Below are positions 1 through 6,719 of a stretch of 32,005 nucleotides of DNA, piece after piece (position 1 is the first letter of the stretch; each line of letters begins with the position of its first letter). The notes below the pieces were generated by a model. That model was not told where the DNA came from, did no database searches, and saw nothing but the letters and a program-made list of their open reading frames with translations. Source of the stretch: Nitrospinae bacterium bin107 (GTDB taxonomy: Bacteria; UBA8248); the NCBI GenBank assembly GCA_002238965.1, contig MPNJ01000029.1, positions 1 through 32,005 of the forward strand. Reading direction: 5' to 3'. The translations under genes were made by a program, and so were the position numbers.

Positions 1-1
1 G

Positions 2-250
2 AACCCCATCGAGTCGACCTTCGCCACGATCCGGCTGCGAACGGCGAAGACGAGGAACTGCCTGAGCGAGAAGACGGCGCTGAGCCTGGTGCATCAACTC
101 GCCATGAGCGCCGAGAAGCGATGGGGGCGGCTAAGCGGCTTGCGTCATCTGGCCGACGTGATCACCGACGTGAGGTTCATCGATGGGGTGAAAGAAAAAG
201 AAACCGGCAGGGAGGCCGCTGAACTCAGGACGGCCATACACAACATTTGA
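2..250 (+). CDS. IS256-family (mutator-type) transposase, C-terminal fragment cut by the window edge
   Basis: The frame is open from the first bases to a TGA at 248-250 (82 residues). It opens with NPIESTFATIRLRT, the strongly conserved block near the end of IS256/mutator transposases, followed by a KTALSLV helix, EKRWGRL and a LADVI...RFIDGV tail that also fit the family. This enzyme cuts and pastes its own insertion sequence with a DDE catalytic triad; the triad lies upstream, outside the window. The visible part looks intact. A short tail after FIDGV (to about residue 82) is less typical. Whether the whole element is functional cannot be judged. It suggests that a mobile element borders the repeat-rich left flank. 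Confidence 0.88.
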   Translation, partial: NPIESTFATIRLRTAKTRNCLSEKTALSLVHQLAMSAEKRWGRLSGLRHLADVITDVRFIDGVKEKETGREAAELRTAIHNI

Positions 251-273
251 CAGTAACTCCTTATTTAGAGAGT

Positions 274-290
274 AGAGGGGCCGCCCCTCT
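274..290. terminator. Short GC hairpin just after the transposase
   Basis: AGAGGGG (274-280), loop CCG, CCCCTCT (284-290): a perfect 7-bp stem 24 bp after the transposase stop. It has no T-run, so it may be a weak or Rho-assisted terminator, or part of the insertion-sequence end or the following palindromic repeats. Confidence 0.35.
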
Positions 291-329
291 CGACTGGAAC
301 GGCAACCCCTCCCGCATTGGTCGGGTTTG

Positions 330-486
330 ACCCCCTACCCCCCTTGTCAGGGGGGTAAAGGCGATGCCCCCCGACGAGGGGGTGAAAGAAAAGCCCCCTG
401 AGGAGGGAGGTATAAAAAGGCGATGCGTACCCGCCGGGCAGAGGGGACTTTGCTTTTTCTTGCCCCCCTGACAAGGGGGGGTTGGT
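330..486. repeat. MITE-like element with inverted terminal palindromes
   Basis: CCCCCCTTGTCAGGGGGG (338-355) and CCCCCCTGACAAGGGGGG (463-480) are exact reverse complements, 18 bp each and about 107 bp apart; each arm is itself nearly palindromic. Between them lie further C-run/G-run palindromes (near 366-381 and 393-407) and two copies of AAGGCGATGC (358-367 and 417-426). The open frames over this stretch have low-complexity Pro/Gly/Arg translations and no credible start, so I call no gene. It resembles short non-autonomous palindromic repeats dispersed through bacterial genomes; no transposase or clear target-site duplication was found. Confidence 0.6.
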
Positions 487-1022
487 AGGTGGCGGGGTTA
501 CTCCTTTCGAGAACAGCACCCCCCCCTACCCGGTTTGATTTCGAATATTCTCCTCCGCATTTGCCCTCAGTTGCGCATATCGCGCGTGAAGCAATTTTCG
601 CTACACTGGCTCGCAAGGCTCGCCGTCCGTGGCGGTTCGACAACTTGCGGGCGGGGGCGTTTTCGGGAGAGCATCGAGAGCGGACCAGGGAGGTGGACGA
701 TGAGGCGAAGCGGTGGTGAATTCCAGACTTCGAACAGGGTTTCCCGAACGAGGTCCGCAGGCGCGGAGACGCCAACCGGAATTTCCGTAAATTTCGATAA
801 ATATAGATAAATTCACGGGGTTTTTCGATAAATTGCCGTAAATTGAATTCCTGGGATATGACGCCCGGGGGCCGCGACGCAGGGGAATTCTGCCATGGCC
901 CGCGCCTTCCGCGATAACGGCAAATGCGGGGAGTTGCGGGGGTGGATGCGCTTACAGTGAAATATACGCGCAGGCGTCATAACCGGCTGATAATTAACGT
1001 GTAACCTGAAAAGGAGAGCATT
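487..1022. other. Non-coding left flank
   Basis: About 535 bp without a supportable gene. Overlapping frames on both strands have shadow-like compositions and no ribosome binding sites. It contains the GATAAATT repeat cluster (785-844, listed separately) and a G-rich motif AAATGCGGGGAGTTGCGGGG (925-944) that recurs in the right flank at 29852-29871 with a single difference (GGGG to GGGC). The last bases hold the AAGGAG ribosome binding site for the permease at 1023. Confidence 0.6.
785..844. repeat. GATAAATT repeat cluster, left copy
   Basis: GATAAA occurs at 796, 806 and 827, spaced 10 and 21 bp, i.e. on the same helical face. The cluster is bracketed by a direct repeat CCGTAAATT (785-793 and 836-844). 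The 29-bp core at 806-834 (GATAAATT, CACGGGGTTTTTC, GATAAATT) recurs as an exact reverse complement at 29996-30024. The phasing would suit a protein-binding array, but a dispersed extragenic repeat fits equally well. Confidence 0.65.
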
Positions 1023-1385
1023 TTGGACTTGATAGGAGTGGGACTTTTGGCGCTGGGCGCCATCGTGGGCACGCTCAACGCGGCGACCGGCGTGGGCTGG
1101 GGCATCATCATGATGCCCGTGCTGTTCCTCATCCCCGGGCTCACGCCCCAGCAGGCGGTGGCGGTCTCGATTCTCGCCTATCTGTTCAACTCGCTGGTCG
1201 CCTCGTTCGAGAACGTGCGAAGCGGCCTAATTGTCTGGAATTACGCGGTTTATCTCAGCATCGGAGCTATCGTCGGCGGCGTCCTGGGTGCGCATCTTCT
1301 CCAGACATTCTCGGCGCTGACGCTCAAGAGAATCGTGGGCGTCGTGGTGATCGGCGCGGGCGCGAGCCTGCTCATCAACCGCTGA
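1023..1385 (+). CDS. Short TauE/SafE-family membrane permease
   Basis: 120 residues and strongly hydrophobic, with about four membrane segments (near residues 5-30, 37-60, 70-92 and 97-117). Gly/Ala-rich helices and the N-terminal GALAIVGTLN-like pattern (here GAIVGTLNAATGVGWG) are typical of TauE/SafE (DUF81) anion permeases, which export sulfite, sulfoacetate or related organic anions. Full members have about 250 residues in two repeats; this is one half-length unit and would have to dimerise. The start is a TTG at 1023 preceded by AAGGAG (1011-1016); no ATG fits. The TGA stop is followed at once by a strong terminator, so this UGA is a true stop. It converges on the DsbA/DUF971 operon. The substrate is unknown, though a sulfur anion would suit the sulfite genes nearby. 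Confidence 0.75.
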   Translation: MDLIGVGLLALGAIVGTLNAATGVGWGIIMMPVLFLIPGLTPQQAVAVSILAYLFNSLVASFENVRSGLIVWNYAVYLSIGAIVGGVLGAHLLQTFSALTLKRIVGVVVIGAGASLLINR

Positions 1386-1389
1386 AAAG

Positions 1390-1417
1390 AAAACCCCCCG
1401 CTTTCGCGAGGGGTTTT
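1390..1417 (+). terminator. Rho-independent terminator after the permease
   Basis: AAAACCCC (1390-1397) pairs with GGGGTTTT (1410-1417). An inner CGC/GCG stem closes a TTTC loop, with one mismatch between, and TTTTATT forms the tail. It starts 4 bp after the stop codon. The A-run on the other side would also let it stop transcripts coming from the minus-strand operon ending at 1521. Confidence 0.85.
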
Positions 1418-1520
1418 ATTCTGCTTGCCCCTTACAGGCTCCCGACTATACTGCCAAGGAATATAAATCACACTAAATCAGCGCCTTAACGTAATCTGTT
1501 TCATGCGATACATCGGCCGG

Positions 1521-1661
1521 CTATCCCAGCAGCTTCCTCTTCATCCAGCCCAAAGCCCGCGCCACGGCGGAGAACAGCCCGCCCACTCACGTGGGGCAGG
1601 CCGCTTGTTCCGGCGACGTTTGGCCCTTATCGTCAATCTTCTCCTGCGTGGGGTTCGGCAT
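1521..1661 (-). CDS. Candidate tiny selenoprotein (46 residues, CPT-Sec motif)
   Basis: ATG at 1661-1659 follows a strong GGAGGAGAGG ribosome binding site lying inside the end of the DUF971 gene (overlapped spacing, translationally coupled). The frame reads 24 codons to ...EQAACPT, meets TGA at 1589-1587, then continues in frame for 21 codons (VGGLFSAVARALGWMKRKLL..., an amphipathic basic helix) to TAG at 1521. The UGA makes C-P-T-U, a CxxU redox motif. A hairpin follows: UCCGC/GCGGG with a 6-nt loop (C-G-U-G-G-C) starting 21 nt after the UGA, matching the usual distance and loop-G rule for bacterial SECIS elements. GC-rich DNA forms hairpins easily, so this is weaker than the DsbA and phosphatase cases. 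The alternative is a 24-residue peptide ending at CPT. I do not recognise the family. Confidence 0.5.
1556..1571 (-). promoter_or_regulatory. Putative SECIS hairpin of the CPT-UGA peptide
   Basis: UCCGC (nt 16-20 after the UGA) pairs with GCGGG (nt 27-31). The loop is CGUGGC with G at its second position. Position and loop fit the bacterial SECIS pattern, but the stem is short and the local GC content is high. Confidence 0.35.
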
Positions 1662-1664
1662 GAT

Positions 1665-2018
1665 TCAGCCCTCTCCTCCCTGCGAGCTTTCGGCGCGTCC
1701 GGGGGCGATATCGTAAAGATAATCAAACGAATATATCCCTGAGCCGCAGCCGCCCCGCCAGATGAAATTGATGGCGTAGCGCCCCACCATCTCCACGTTC
1801 TCGAGTTCTGTCGGCCCGCTCGGCCCCGAGAGGACAGCGAGGGGGTTTTTCTCGCGCTCCTTGCGATCCTCCTTGCAGTTCGCGCACGGACAAAGGGCCG
1901 CGAGATAATCAAAGCCGTAGGCGCTCTTCTCCCCGCTCGCCCACTCGACGCGAAACTCGCGGGCGGGCTTGTCCACCGTGAGGTCGACGGGATGGGCCTT
2001 GTCGACAGGTGTGTTCAT
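1665..2018 (-). CDS. DUF971-family protein (gamma-butyrobetaine hydroxylase N-terminal-like)
   Basis: 117 residues. The order fits DUF971: a beta-rich N-terminus (VDLTVDKPAREFRVEWASGE), a central LAALCPCANC motif, then NVEMVGRYAINFIWRGGCGSGIYSFDYLY. The family is named for its likeness to the N-terminal domain of gamma-butyrobetaine hydroxylases; bacterial stand-alone members often sit with iron-sulfur or Mrp genes and may bind metal through the Cys-x-Cys-x2-Cys cluster. The ATG at 2018 is preceded by AGGGGA. It is the middle gene of three (DsbA-like Sec protein 34 bp upstream, CPTU peptide downstream overlapping the leader), implying a joint redox role. Enzymatic activity is unknown. Confidence 0.8.
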   Translation of the reverse strand: MNTPVDKAHPVDLTVDKPAREFRVEWASGEKSAYGFDYLAALCPCANCKEDRKEREKNPLAVLSGPSGPTELENVEMVGRYAINFIWRGGCGSGIYSFDYLYDIAPGRAESSQGGEG

Positions 2019-2052
2019 AAGACGTTGATCCCCTGAAGGTTATTGCGCCGCA

Positions 2053-2712
2053 CTATCTCGCCTTCATCCCGTATTTCTCATACTTCTTCGCCGAGGAGGT
2101 GCCGAGCTTGGCGGATTGGGGCGTCTTGAGCTCCAGCAGCCAGGGCCGCTCGGCCGAGGTGGCCCGCACGGCGTCCAATAGCCCCTGCTCGTCACCCTCG
2201 TTTTCCCAATCGCCTTCTTCGAGCTTCACGAAAACGGGTTTGCCCTCCCCGAAATCGAGCGTGGGAACGCCGAAAATACCCTGCTCGGCCGCGTCCTCAT
2301 GCTCCTGCGCGATGAGGGGGATGGTGGCGCCGTTTTTCATGTCCTCCTCCCAGCGGTCGACGTCCAGGCCCACTTCCACGGCGATATCGCGCAATACCAG
2401 TTCGCTGGTGATGTCCTTGCCGTCACGGTGCCTCGCCCGGTGGAGCGCCACGTGGTACTTGTCGAACTGCGTCTCGCCCTGTAAAGCCGCGCATTTGGCC
2501 GCCTGATGCGGGGGCAGATCCCTGCTCGGGAAGGTCTTGTCCTCCCAGGCCTTCCAGTCCTCTCCGCGCGAGGGGCCGAAATTCGCCTGCTCGAGCACGA
2601 AGGCCTTATAGTCCACATTCAAATCGCTTCTTTTCTCCTGAAGACGAACGAGCCACTCCATGGCCCTGTAGGCGTAGGGTCAGACGTAGCAGTTCCACAT
2701 GGTGACTTTCAT
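2053..2712 (-). CDS. DsbA/FrnE-like thioredoxin-fold selenoprotein (CxxU motif; UGA at residue 11)
   Basis: The ATG at 2712 has an ideal AAGGAG site 6-7 nt upstream. The frame reads MKVTMWNCYV, TGA at 2682-2680, then PYAYRAMEWLVRLQ... to TAG at 2053: 219 residues, the normal size for cytosolic DsbA/2-hydroxychromene-carboxylate-isomerase-like oxidoreductases. Starting after the UGA would delete the first beta strand and the active site. Homologues carry YVCPYCY here; this one has YV-U-P-Y-A-Y, so Sec replaces the nucleophilic Cys, the usual second Cys is Ala, and a new Cys sits three residues before (C8-Y-V-U11). The cis-proline loop is IFGVPTL near residue 147. A SECIS-like hairpin follows the UGA. 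It leads the operon with DUF971. Predicted role: cytoplasmic thiol/disulfide or thiol-adduct chemistry; no signal peptide is present. Confidence 0.85.
2650..2666 (-). promoter_or_regulatory. Putative SECIS element of the DsbA-like CxxU gene
   Basis: Counting from the UGA at 2682-2680, GGGCCA (nt 14-19) pairs with UGGCUC (nt 25-30). This gives six pairs including one G-U, closing a UGGAG pentaloop that starts 20 nt after the UGA and has G at its second position. This fits the bacterial SECIS pattern (short stem-loop inside the coding sequence, G among the first loop bases, loop 16-37 nt from the UGA). Confidence 0.65.
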
Positions 2713-2823
2713 GATTTTCTCCTTAACATACCGGGACATAAAGAAACATTGCGCGCCAATCATACACCACAAGAACGCCGATGAAAAAGCAGGGCAAAGT
2801 CTTTTGAAAATAGCCGTATTCCG

Positions 2824-3423
2824 CTATTTTTCAGGCGTGAGCGCCTTGTTCAGCAGGTCTTGCGCACCCGCATTCAAGGATAGCTCCCTGGCGGCCTCCT
2901 GCCCGCGCACGGACATTTTCGCCCAAGTTTTCCGCAAGATGCCGATGATTTTCTCCTCATCATGCAGGCGGGAGAAATCCCAGAAATAGCTTTCCAGAAA
3001 CACCAGACAGGCGACATCCTCGAGCGTCTGGGTTTCCGTGTCTGTCTTCAAGCCCTGCTTTTTCAACAGCATCCGCACACGGGCAATCGTTTGCTCATCG
3101 TAGCCCACCTTCTCGAGTATCTCGGCCGCTTTCTCCCCATGATAGTCGTAAAGGCGGATCCGCCATTGATGATATCCCTTCCGGCCCAGTGGATATTCCG
3201 AACGTGGAATCTCCCATCTGCGTATGTGCTGGCTCCGCACAGCCAGGCGCAGGGCTTCAGAGGCTTGCGGCTCTATGGCTTCGAGCCATCTCGTCATTCT
3301 CATCGAATACAAAAGCTCTTTGGGGTATTCTTCGCCCTCGAAACTCTCGGTATTCGGATCCACCAAATTCGCCTCATCGATGAGGCGCAAAGCATCTTCA
3401 AAACGCGTGGGTTGTTCATTCAT
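2824..3423 (-). CDS. DUF4202 family protein
   Basis: 199 residues from the ATG at 3423, which has AGAAGG 8 nt upstream; a GTG three codons earlier is less likely. Sequence hallmarks are RFEDALRLIDEAN near the start, RMTRWLEAI, then SQHIRRWEIPRSEYPLGRKGYHQWR and a terminal VACLVFLESYFWDF block. These match DUF4202, an alpha-helical family of about 190-200 residues with conserved His, Arg and Tyr whose activity is unknown. DUF4202 genes are often found with sulfite/nitrite reductase genes, and here the gene diverges from such an operon across 173 bp containing a perfect inverted repeat. A role in, or control by, sulfur assimilation is inferred from position only. Confidence 0.85.
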   Translation of the reverse strand: MNEQPTRFEDALRLIDEANLVDPNTESFEGEEYPKELLYSMRMTRWLEAIEPQASEALRLAVRSQHIRRWEIPRSEYPLGRKGYHQWRIRLYDYHGEKAAEILEKVGYDEQTIARVRMLLKKQGLKTDTETQTLEDVACLVFLESYFWDFSRLHDEEKIIGILRKTWAKMSVRGQEAARELSLNAGAQDLLNKALTPEK

Positions 3424-3540
3424 GATTCGCACCTTCTAAGTAGCGATAGGCACCAACTGATTCGTTCCAGACAAAACAACTCAAGAATAGACACTTCTCT
3501 GGGTTGACAAAAGCGGGAAAGTGAAATATTTTCTGAAAAA

Positions 3541-3559
3541 GTTAAGTAATTCACTTAAC
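3541..3559. promoter_or_regulatory. Putative operator in the DUF4202/sulfite operon divergent region
   Basis: GTTAAGT (3541-3547), AATTC, ACTTAAC (3553-3559): a perfect 7-bp inverted repeat with a 5-bp spacer, 38 bp before the SUMT start, in AT-rich DNA between divergent genes. This is the form expected for a dimeric repressor or activator. The regulator is not in the window and I cannot name the family. Confidence 0.55.
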
Positions 3560-3596
3560 AATAAAAAGAAATTTGAACTTTATACGGGAAATTCTC

Positions 3597-4406
3597 ATGT
3601 ATCAAGGTAAAGTACAGATAGTCGGAGCAGGCCCCGGAGATCCGGACCTGCTCACGCTCAAGGCGGCGAAAGCCCTGTCAAACGCAGACGTGGTGGTATG
3701 CGATCGCCTCGTGAACCCTGAGGTTCTTGAACTTTGCCCGGAAAACTGTCAACTCATCAATGCGGGAAAATCAAGTGGTCGACACACCATGAGCCAAGAT
3801 GACATCAACGAAGCTCTGATCCATTTCGCAAATCTCGGTTATCAAGTGGTGCGCCTGAAAGGCGGAGACCCCTTCGTATTCGGCCGTGGCGGCGAGGAAG
3901 CCCAAGCACTGGCCGAAGCAGGTATTCATTTTGAAATCATACCAGGCATCAGTTCCGCCCTGGCTGTGCCCGCCTATGCCGGCATACCCATTACACACCG
4001 AAATCTCGCCTCGTCGTTCACGGTCGTAACAGCCCATGAAGATCCCGGCAAACCGGAAACGCAGGTGGATTACACGCATCTGGCGAAGAACAGGGGAACG
4101 CTCGTTTTCCTCATGGGCGCACGCTCCATCGGACGCATCTCCGCCGCTCTGATAGAAAACGGCATGTCAAAAGACACGCCCGCCGCCATCATTGAAAATG
4201 GAACCACAAACAGGCAATTGGTATATCGTTGCTCTCTGGAAGAAGCATCGAGCCTCGCGCAACGCGAAGAAATATCCCCACCCGCTGTTTTTCTCGTCGG
4301 CCCAGTCGCCGGTCTTGAAGACCTTGTTTGGTTCGAGGCCGATGAGAGCCAAGAAATCTCCTGGCGCTGTTCCCCGGAAGAATCCCTGAGCAAAGCCATT
4401 TCGTAA
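3597..4406 (+). CDS. cobA: Uroporphyrinogen-III C-methyltransferase (SUMT)
   Basis: 269 residues. It uses two S-adenosylmethionine to methylate uroporphyrinogen III at C2 and C7, giving precorrin-2, the first step to siroheme. All family blocks are present: VGAGPGDPDLLTLKA at the N-terminus, DVVVCDRLVNPEVL, VRLKGGDPFVFGRGGEEA, VPAYAGIPITHR and a C-terminal PAVFLVGPVAGL. I chose ATG 3597 because the protein then begins MYQGKVQIVGAG as usual; a TTG at 3573 would add eight residues. The ribosome binding site is weak for both. It heads the operon with sulfite reductase (70 bp to the next start) and supplies precorrin-2 for that enzyme's siroheme. No precorrin-2 dehydrogenase domain is fused, so oxidation to sirohydrochlorin needs a gene elsewhere. 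Confidence 0.93.
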   Translation: MYQGKVQIVGAGPGDPDLLTLKAAKALSNADVVVCDRLVNPEVLELCPENCQLINAGKSSGRHTMSQDDINEALIHFANLGYQVVRLKGGDPFVFGRGGEEAQALAEAGIHFEIIPGISSALAVPAYAGIPITHRNLASSFTVVTAHEDPGKPETQVDYTHLAKNRGTLVFLMGARSIGRISAALIENGMSKDTPAAIIENGTTNRQLVYRCSLEEASSLAQREEISPPAVFLVGPVAGLEDLVWFEADESQEISWRCSPEESLSKAIS

Positions 4407-4476
4407 AGCCGGGCTTCAGCCCGGCCCTAGATTCATCATCCAATATGTATGTAGCTGTTCACGTAAGGAGCAAGTG

Positions 4477-6279
4477 ATGCACGAAGAATCACGAAAATCC
4501 CTGTCTCGGGAACCACTGGGCGTCATTCCGGTGATCCCCGAAGAATTCGATGATTTTGAAACACAAGCCACCAGATTTCGAAACGGTCAACTCGATAACG
4601 GCGAGTTCCTGCCTTATCGGCTCAGGCGTGGCGTATATGGCCAGCGTCAGGCGGATGTCCAGATGGTGCGCGTGAAAATACCTTTCGGCGGCCTGAGCGC
4701 TTCTCAACTCGAAGCCCTGGGCCGCGTATCTCGCGATTACACGCCGTTGGGAAAAGGCCACGTGACGACACGGGAAAACGTGCAGTTTCATTTCGTCCCC
4801 CTTGACCAAGCTGCTGACGTCTTGAGGCTTCTGGGCGAAGTGGGCCTTACCACACGGGAAGCATGTGGAAATTGCGTGAGAAACGTTACTGGCTGTCCCT
4901 ATGCGGGTGTTTGTAAGGATCAGGTTTTTGACACTACGCCCTACGCAGGCGCGTTTGCGCGTTACTTCGTCCGCAAGGACTTCACACAGGACCTGCCGCG
5001 CAAGTTCAAGGTGGCTTTCTCGAGTTGTGGTTCGGACTGCGTGGTCGGCGGAATCCATGACATCGGTTTCATACCGGTCATCAAAGAGATGGAAGGAACT
5101 CCCGTGCATGGCTTCAAGATGCTCGTCGGAGGTGGACTCGCCACTTTCGCACGTACTGCCGAGGTGCTTTACGAGTTCGTTCCGGTGTCCGATTTCCTGA
5201 GAGTGAGTGAAGCCCTTATTCGGGTTTTCGATCAAGCTGCTGAACTCCGCAAATCCCGTTTCAAGGCGCGCATCAAGTTCCTGGTGAGCAAGATAGGGAT
5301 AGACGGGCTGTGTGAACGCGTCGAGGAAGAACTCAAAAAGGACTGGGCGAAAGATCCCGTCAGTCCCGAACCCTATCTCTGGAAAGATGATGAAGAAAGC
5401 GACGCTCCACCCGTCTTGAATACTCTGAACGGAGCGGGGGCCAGTCCGAATGGCGACGCGGCGGATTATCACGCCTGGAGAAAAACGAACGTTACCGCGC
5501 AAAGGCAAGAAGGCTATTTCGCCGTCGAGGTCAAACTGCCATTGGGAAATATTCTTACGGATCAGTTCTTCGCTCTGGCTGACCTCACCCGACGCTACTC
5601 GAGAGGACGCGCCAGAACGAGTTTCGAGCAAAACCTCGTGCTCAGATGGGTGCGTGAAGGGGAACTTTACCCCCTCTGGAAAGAACTTCAGAGAATCGGG
5701 CTCGCCGAAAAAGGCGCCCGAGAAATATCTGACGTGGTTTCCTGCCCGGGAACGGATTCATGCAAACTCGGCATCACCTCTTCCATGGGACTGGCCAGCG
5801 CCATTCGTGAATCTCTTCATGAAATCGATCAGGACCCGCTAACACGAGAGATGCACATCAAGATGAGCGGTTGCCCGAATTCTTGCGGACAGCACCACAT
5901 CGCCAACATCGGCTTTCACGGGGGAACACTCAGGGCGAACGGCGCAATGCTGCCCGCATATGAAATTTTCCTCGGCGGCCAATACGACAACACCGATGGA
6001 GAAATCCGCATCGGCAAACGCATCCAGATTCGGATTCCTGCAAAACGCGTTCCCGCTGCGCTCAAGAAAATGTTGTCCCACTACCAGGAGAACAGGTACG
6101 AGAATGAGCGGTTCAACGAGTTTTTGGGCCGCGTAGGCAGCGCGTCTTTCATTGATTTGCTGCAAGAATTTCACCTTGCCGGTCAGTTCAACGACGAACC
6201 CGATTCCGATTTGTTCATCGACTGGAGTCAGGACAGGCAATACGTATTGGAGAGAGGAGAAGGCGAATGTCTAGCCTAG
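4477..6279 (+). CDS. Siroheme/[4Fe-4S] nitrite/sulfite reductase, ferredoxin type
   Basis: 600 residues from the ATG at 4477 (AAGGAG 6 nt upstream; the GTG at 4474 is too close). It carries the two nitrite/sulfite-reductase ferredoxin-like half domains: the first about 50-120 with YTPLGKGHVTTRENVQFHF, the second about 350-410 with a matching half. The cluster/siroheme ligands are C423 and C429 (CPGTDSC) and C466 and C470 (CPNSC), the standard C-x5-C...C-x3-C pattern. An extra cysteine-rich stretch, ACGNCVRNVTGCPYAGVC near 128-146, is typical of the NirA/Sir branch. It reduces sulfite to sulfide with six electrons. The neighbours (SUMT, CbiX) make its siroheme. Sulfite rather than nitrite is preferred as substrate because of family likeness and context, but sequence alone does not settle it. 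It overlaps the next gene by 13 bp. Confidence 0.92.
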   Translation: MHEESRKSLSREPLGVIPVIPEEFDDFETQATRFRNGQLDNGEFLPYRLRRGVYGQRQADVQMVRVKIPFGGLSASQLEALGRVSRDYTPLGKGHVTTRENVQFHFVPLDQAADVLRLLGEVGLTTREACGNCVRNVTGCPYAGVCKDQVFDTTPYAGAFARYFVRKDFTQDLPRKFKVAFSSCGSDCVVGGIHDIGFIPVIKEMEGTPVHGFKMLVGGGLATFARTAEVLYEFVPVSDFLRVSEALIRVFDQAAELRKSRFKARIKFLVSKIGIDGLCERVEEELKKDWAKDPVSPEPYLWKDDEESDAPPVLNTLNGAGASPNGDAADYHAWRKTNVTAQRQEGYFAVEVKLPLGNILTDQFFALADLTRRYSRGRARTSFEQNLVLRWVREGELYPLWKELQRIGLAEKGAREISDVVSCPGTDSCKLGITSSMGLASAIRESLHEIDQDPLTREMHIKMSGCPNSCGQHHIANIGFHGGTLRANGAMLPAYEIFLGGQYDNTDGEIRIGKRIQIRIPAKRVPAALKKMLSHYQENRYENERFNEFLGRVGSASFIDLLQEFHLAGQFNDEPDSDLFIDWSQDRQYVLERGEGECLA

Positions 6280-6719
6280 AAAAACAATTGGAATTTTTGG
6301 ACGAGACGCCTGAGGACCAGGTGAAAACGGCGGTCTTGCTCGTCGGTCACGGCAGCCGCGCCCGAAACGCCAACGATGCGCTTTTCCACGTAGTGGACCA
6401 TTTCCAAAAAGCGTGGCCTCATCGCATATTAAGTGCCGCTTTCCTTGAGATCAGCCCTCCCTCCATTCCCGAAGGAATCGACTTATGCGTGGGAGAAGGG
6501 GCCGAGAGAATCATCGTTATCCCTTACTTCCTTTTCAGGGGCAATCACGTGAAAGTGGACTTGCCCATCTTCATCAAAGAAGGCCGGAAGAAATTCCCGG
6601 ATATCGACATCATTTTGGGCCCGCATCTCGGCTTCCATCCCAAGATGATCGAGATTGTAGATGAACGAATCCAACAAGTGCTCGATACGCTAAAATTCGA
6701 GGAGAAAGCGCTCCCATGA
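6267..6719 (+). CDS. cbiX: Sirohydrochlorin chelatase, CbiX/SirB type
   Basis: 150 residues, the length of single-domain CbiX-small/SirB chelatases that insert Fe2+ (or Co2+) into sirohydrochlorin. AVLLVGHGSR puts the metal-binding His at residue 28, and RIIVIPYFLFRGNHVKVDLP puts the second His at 94; the DIILGPHLGFHPKM block near the C-terminus also fits. The first 20 residues are an extra acidic lead-in. Its ATG lies inside the sulfite reductase gene (13-bp overlap) and its TGA overlaps the next start (ATGA), so the three are translationally coupled. Context favours ferrochelation for siroheme rather than cobalamin synthesis. Confidence 0.9.
   Translation: MSSLEKQLEFLDETPEDQVKTAVLLVGHGSRARNANDALFHVVDHFQKAWPHRILSAAFLEISPPSIPEGIDLCVGEGAERIIVIPYFLFRGNHVKVDLPIFIKEGRKKFPDIDIILGPHLGFHPKMIEIVDERIQQVLDTLKFEEKALP

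Noticed and set aside
265-816. Overlapping open frames on both strands in the left flank
   Set aside because: Low-complexity Pro/Gly/Arg translations across palindromic repeats, no ribosome binding sites and no family likeness.
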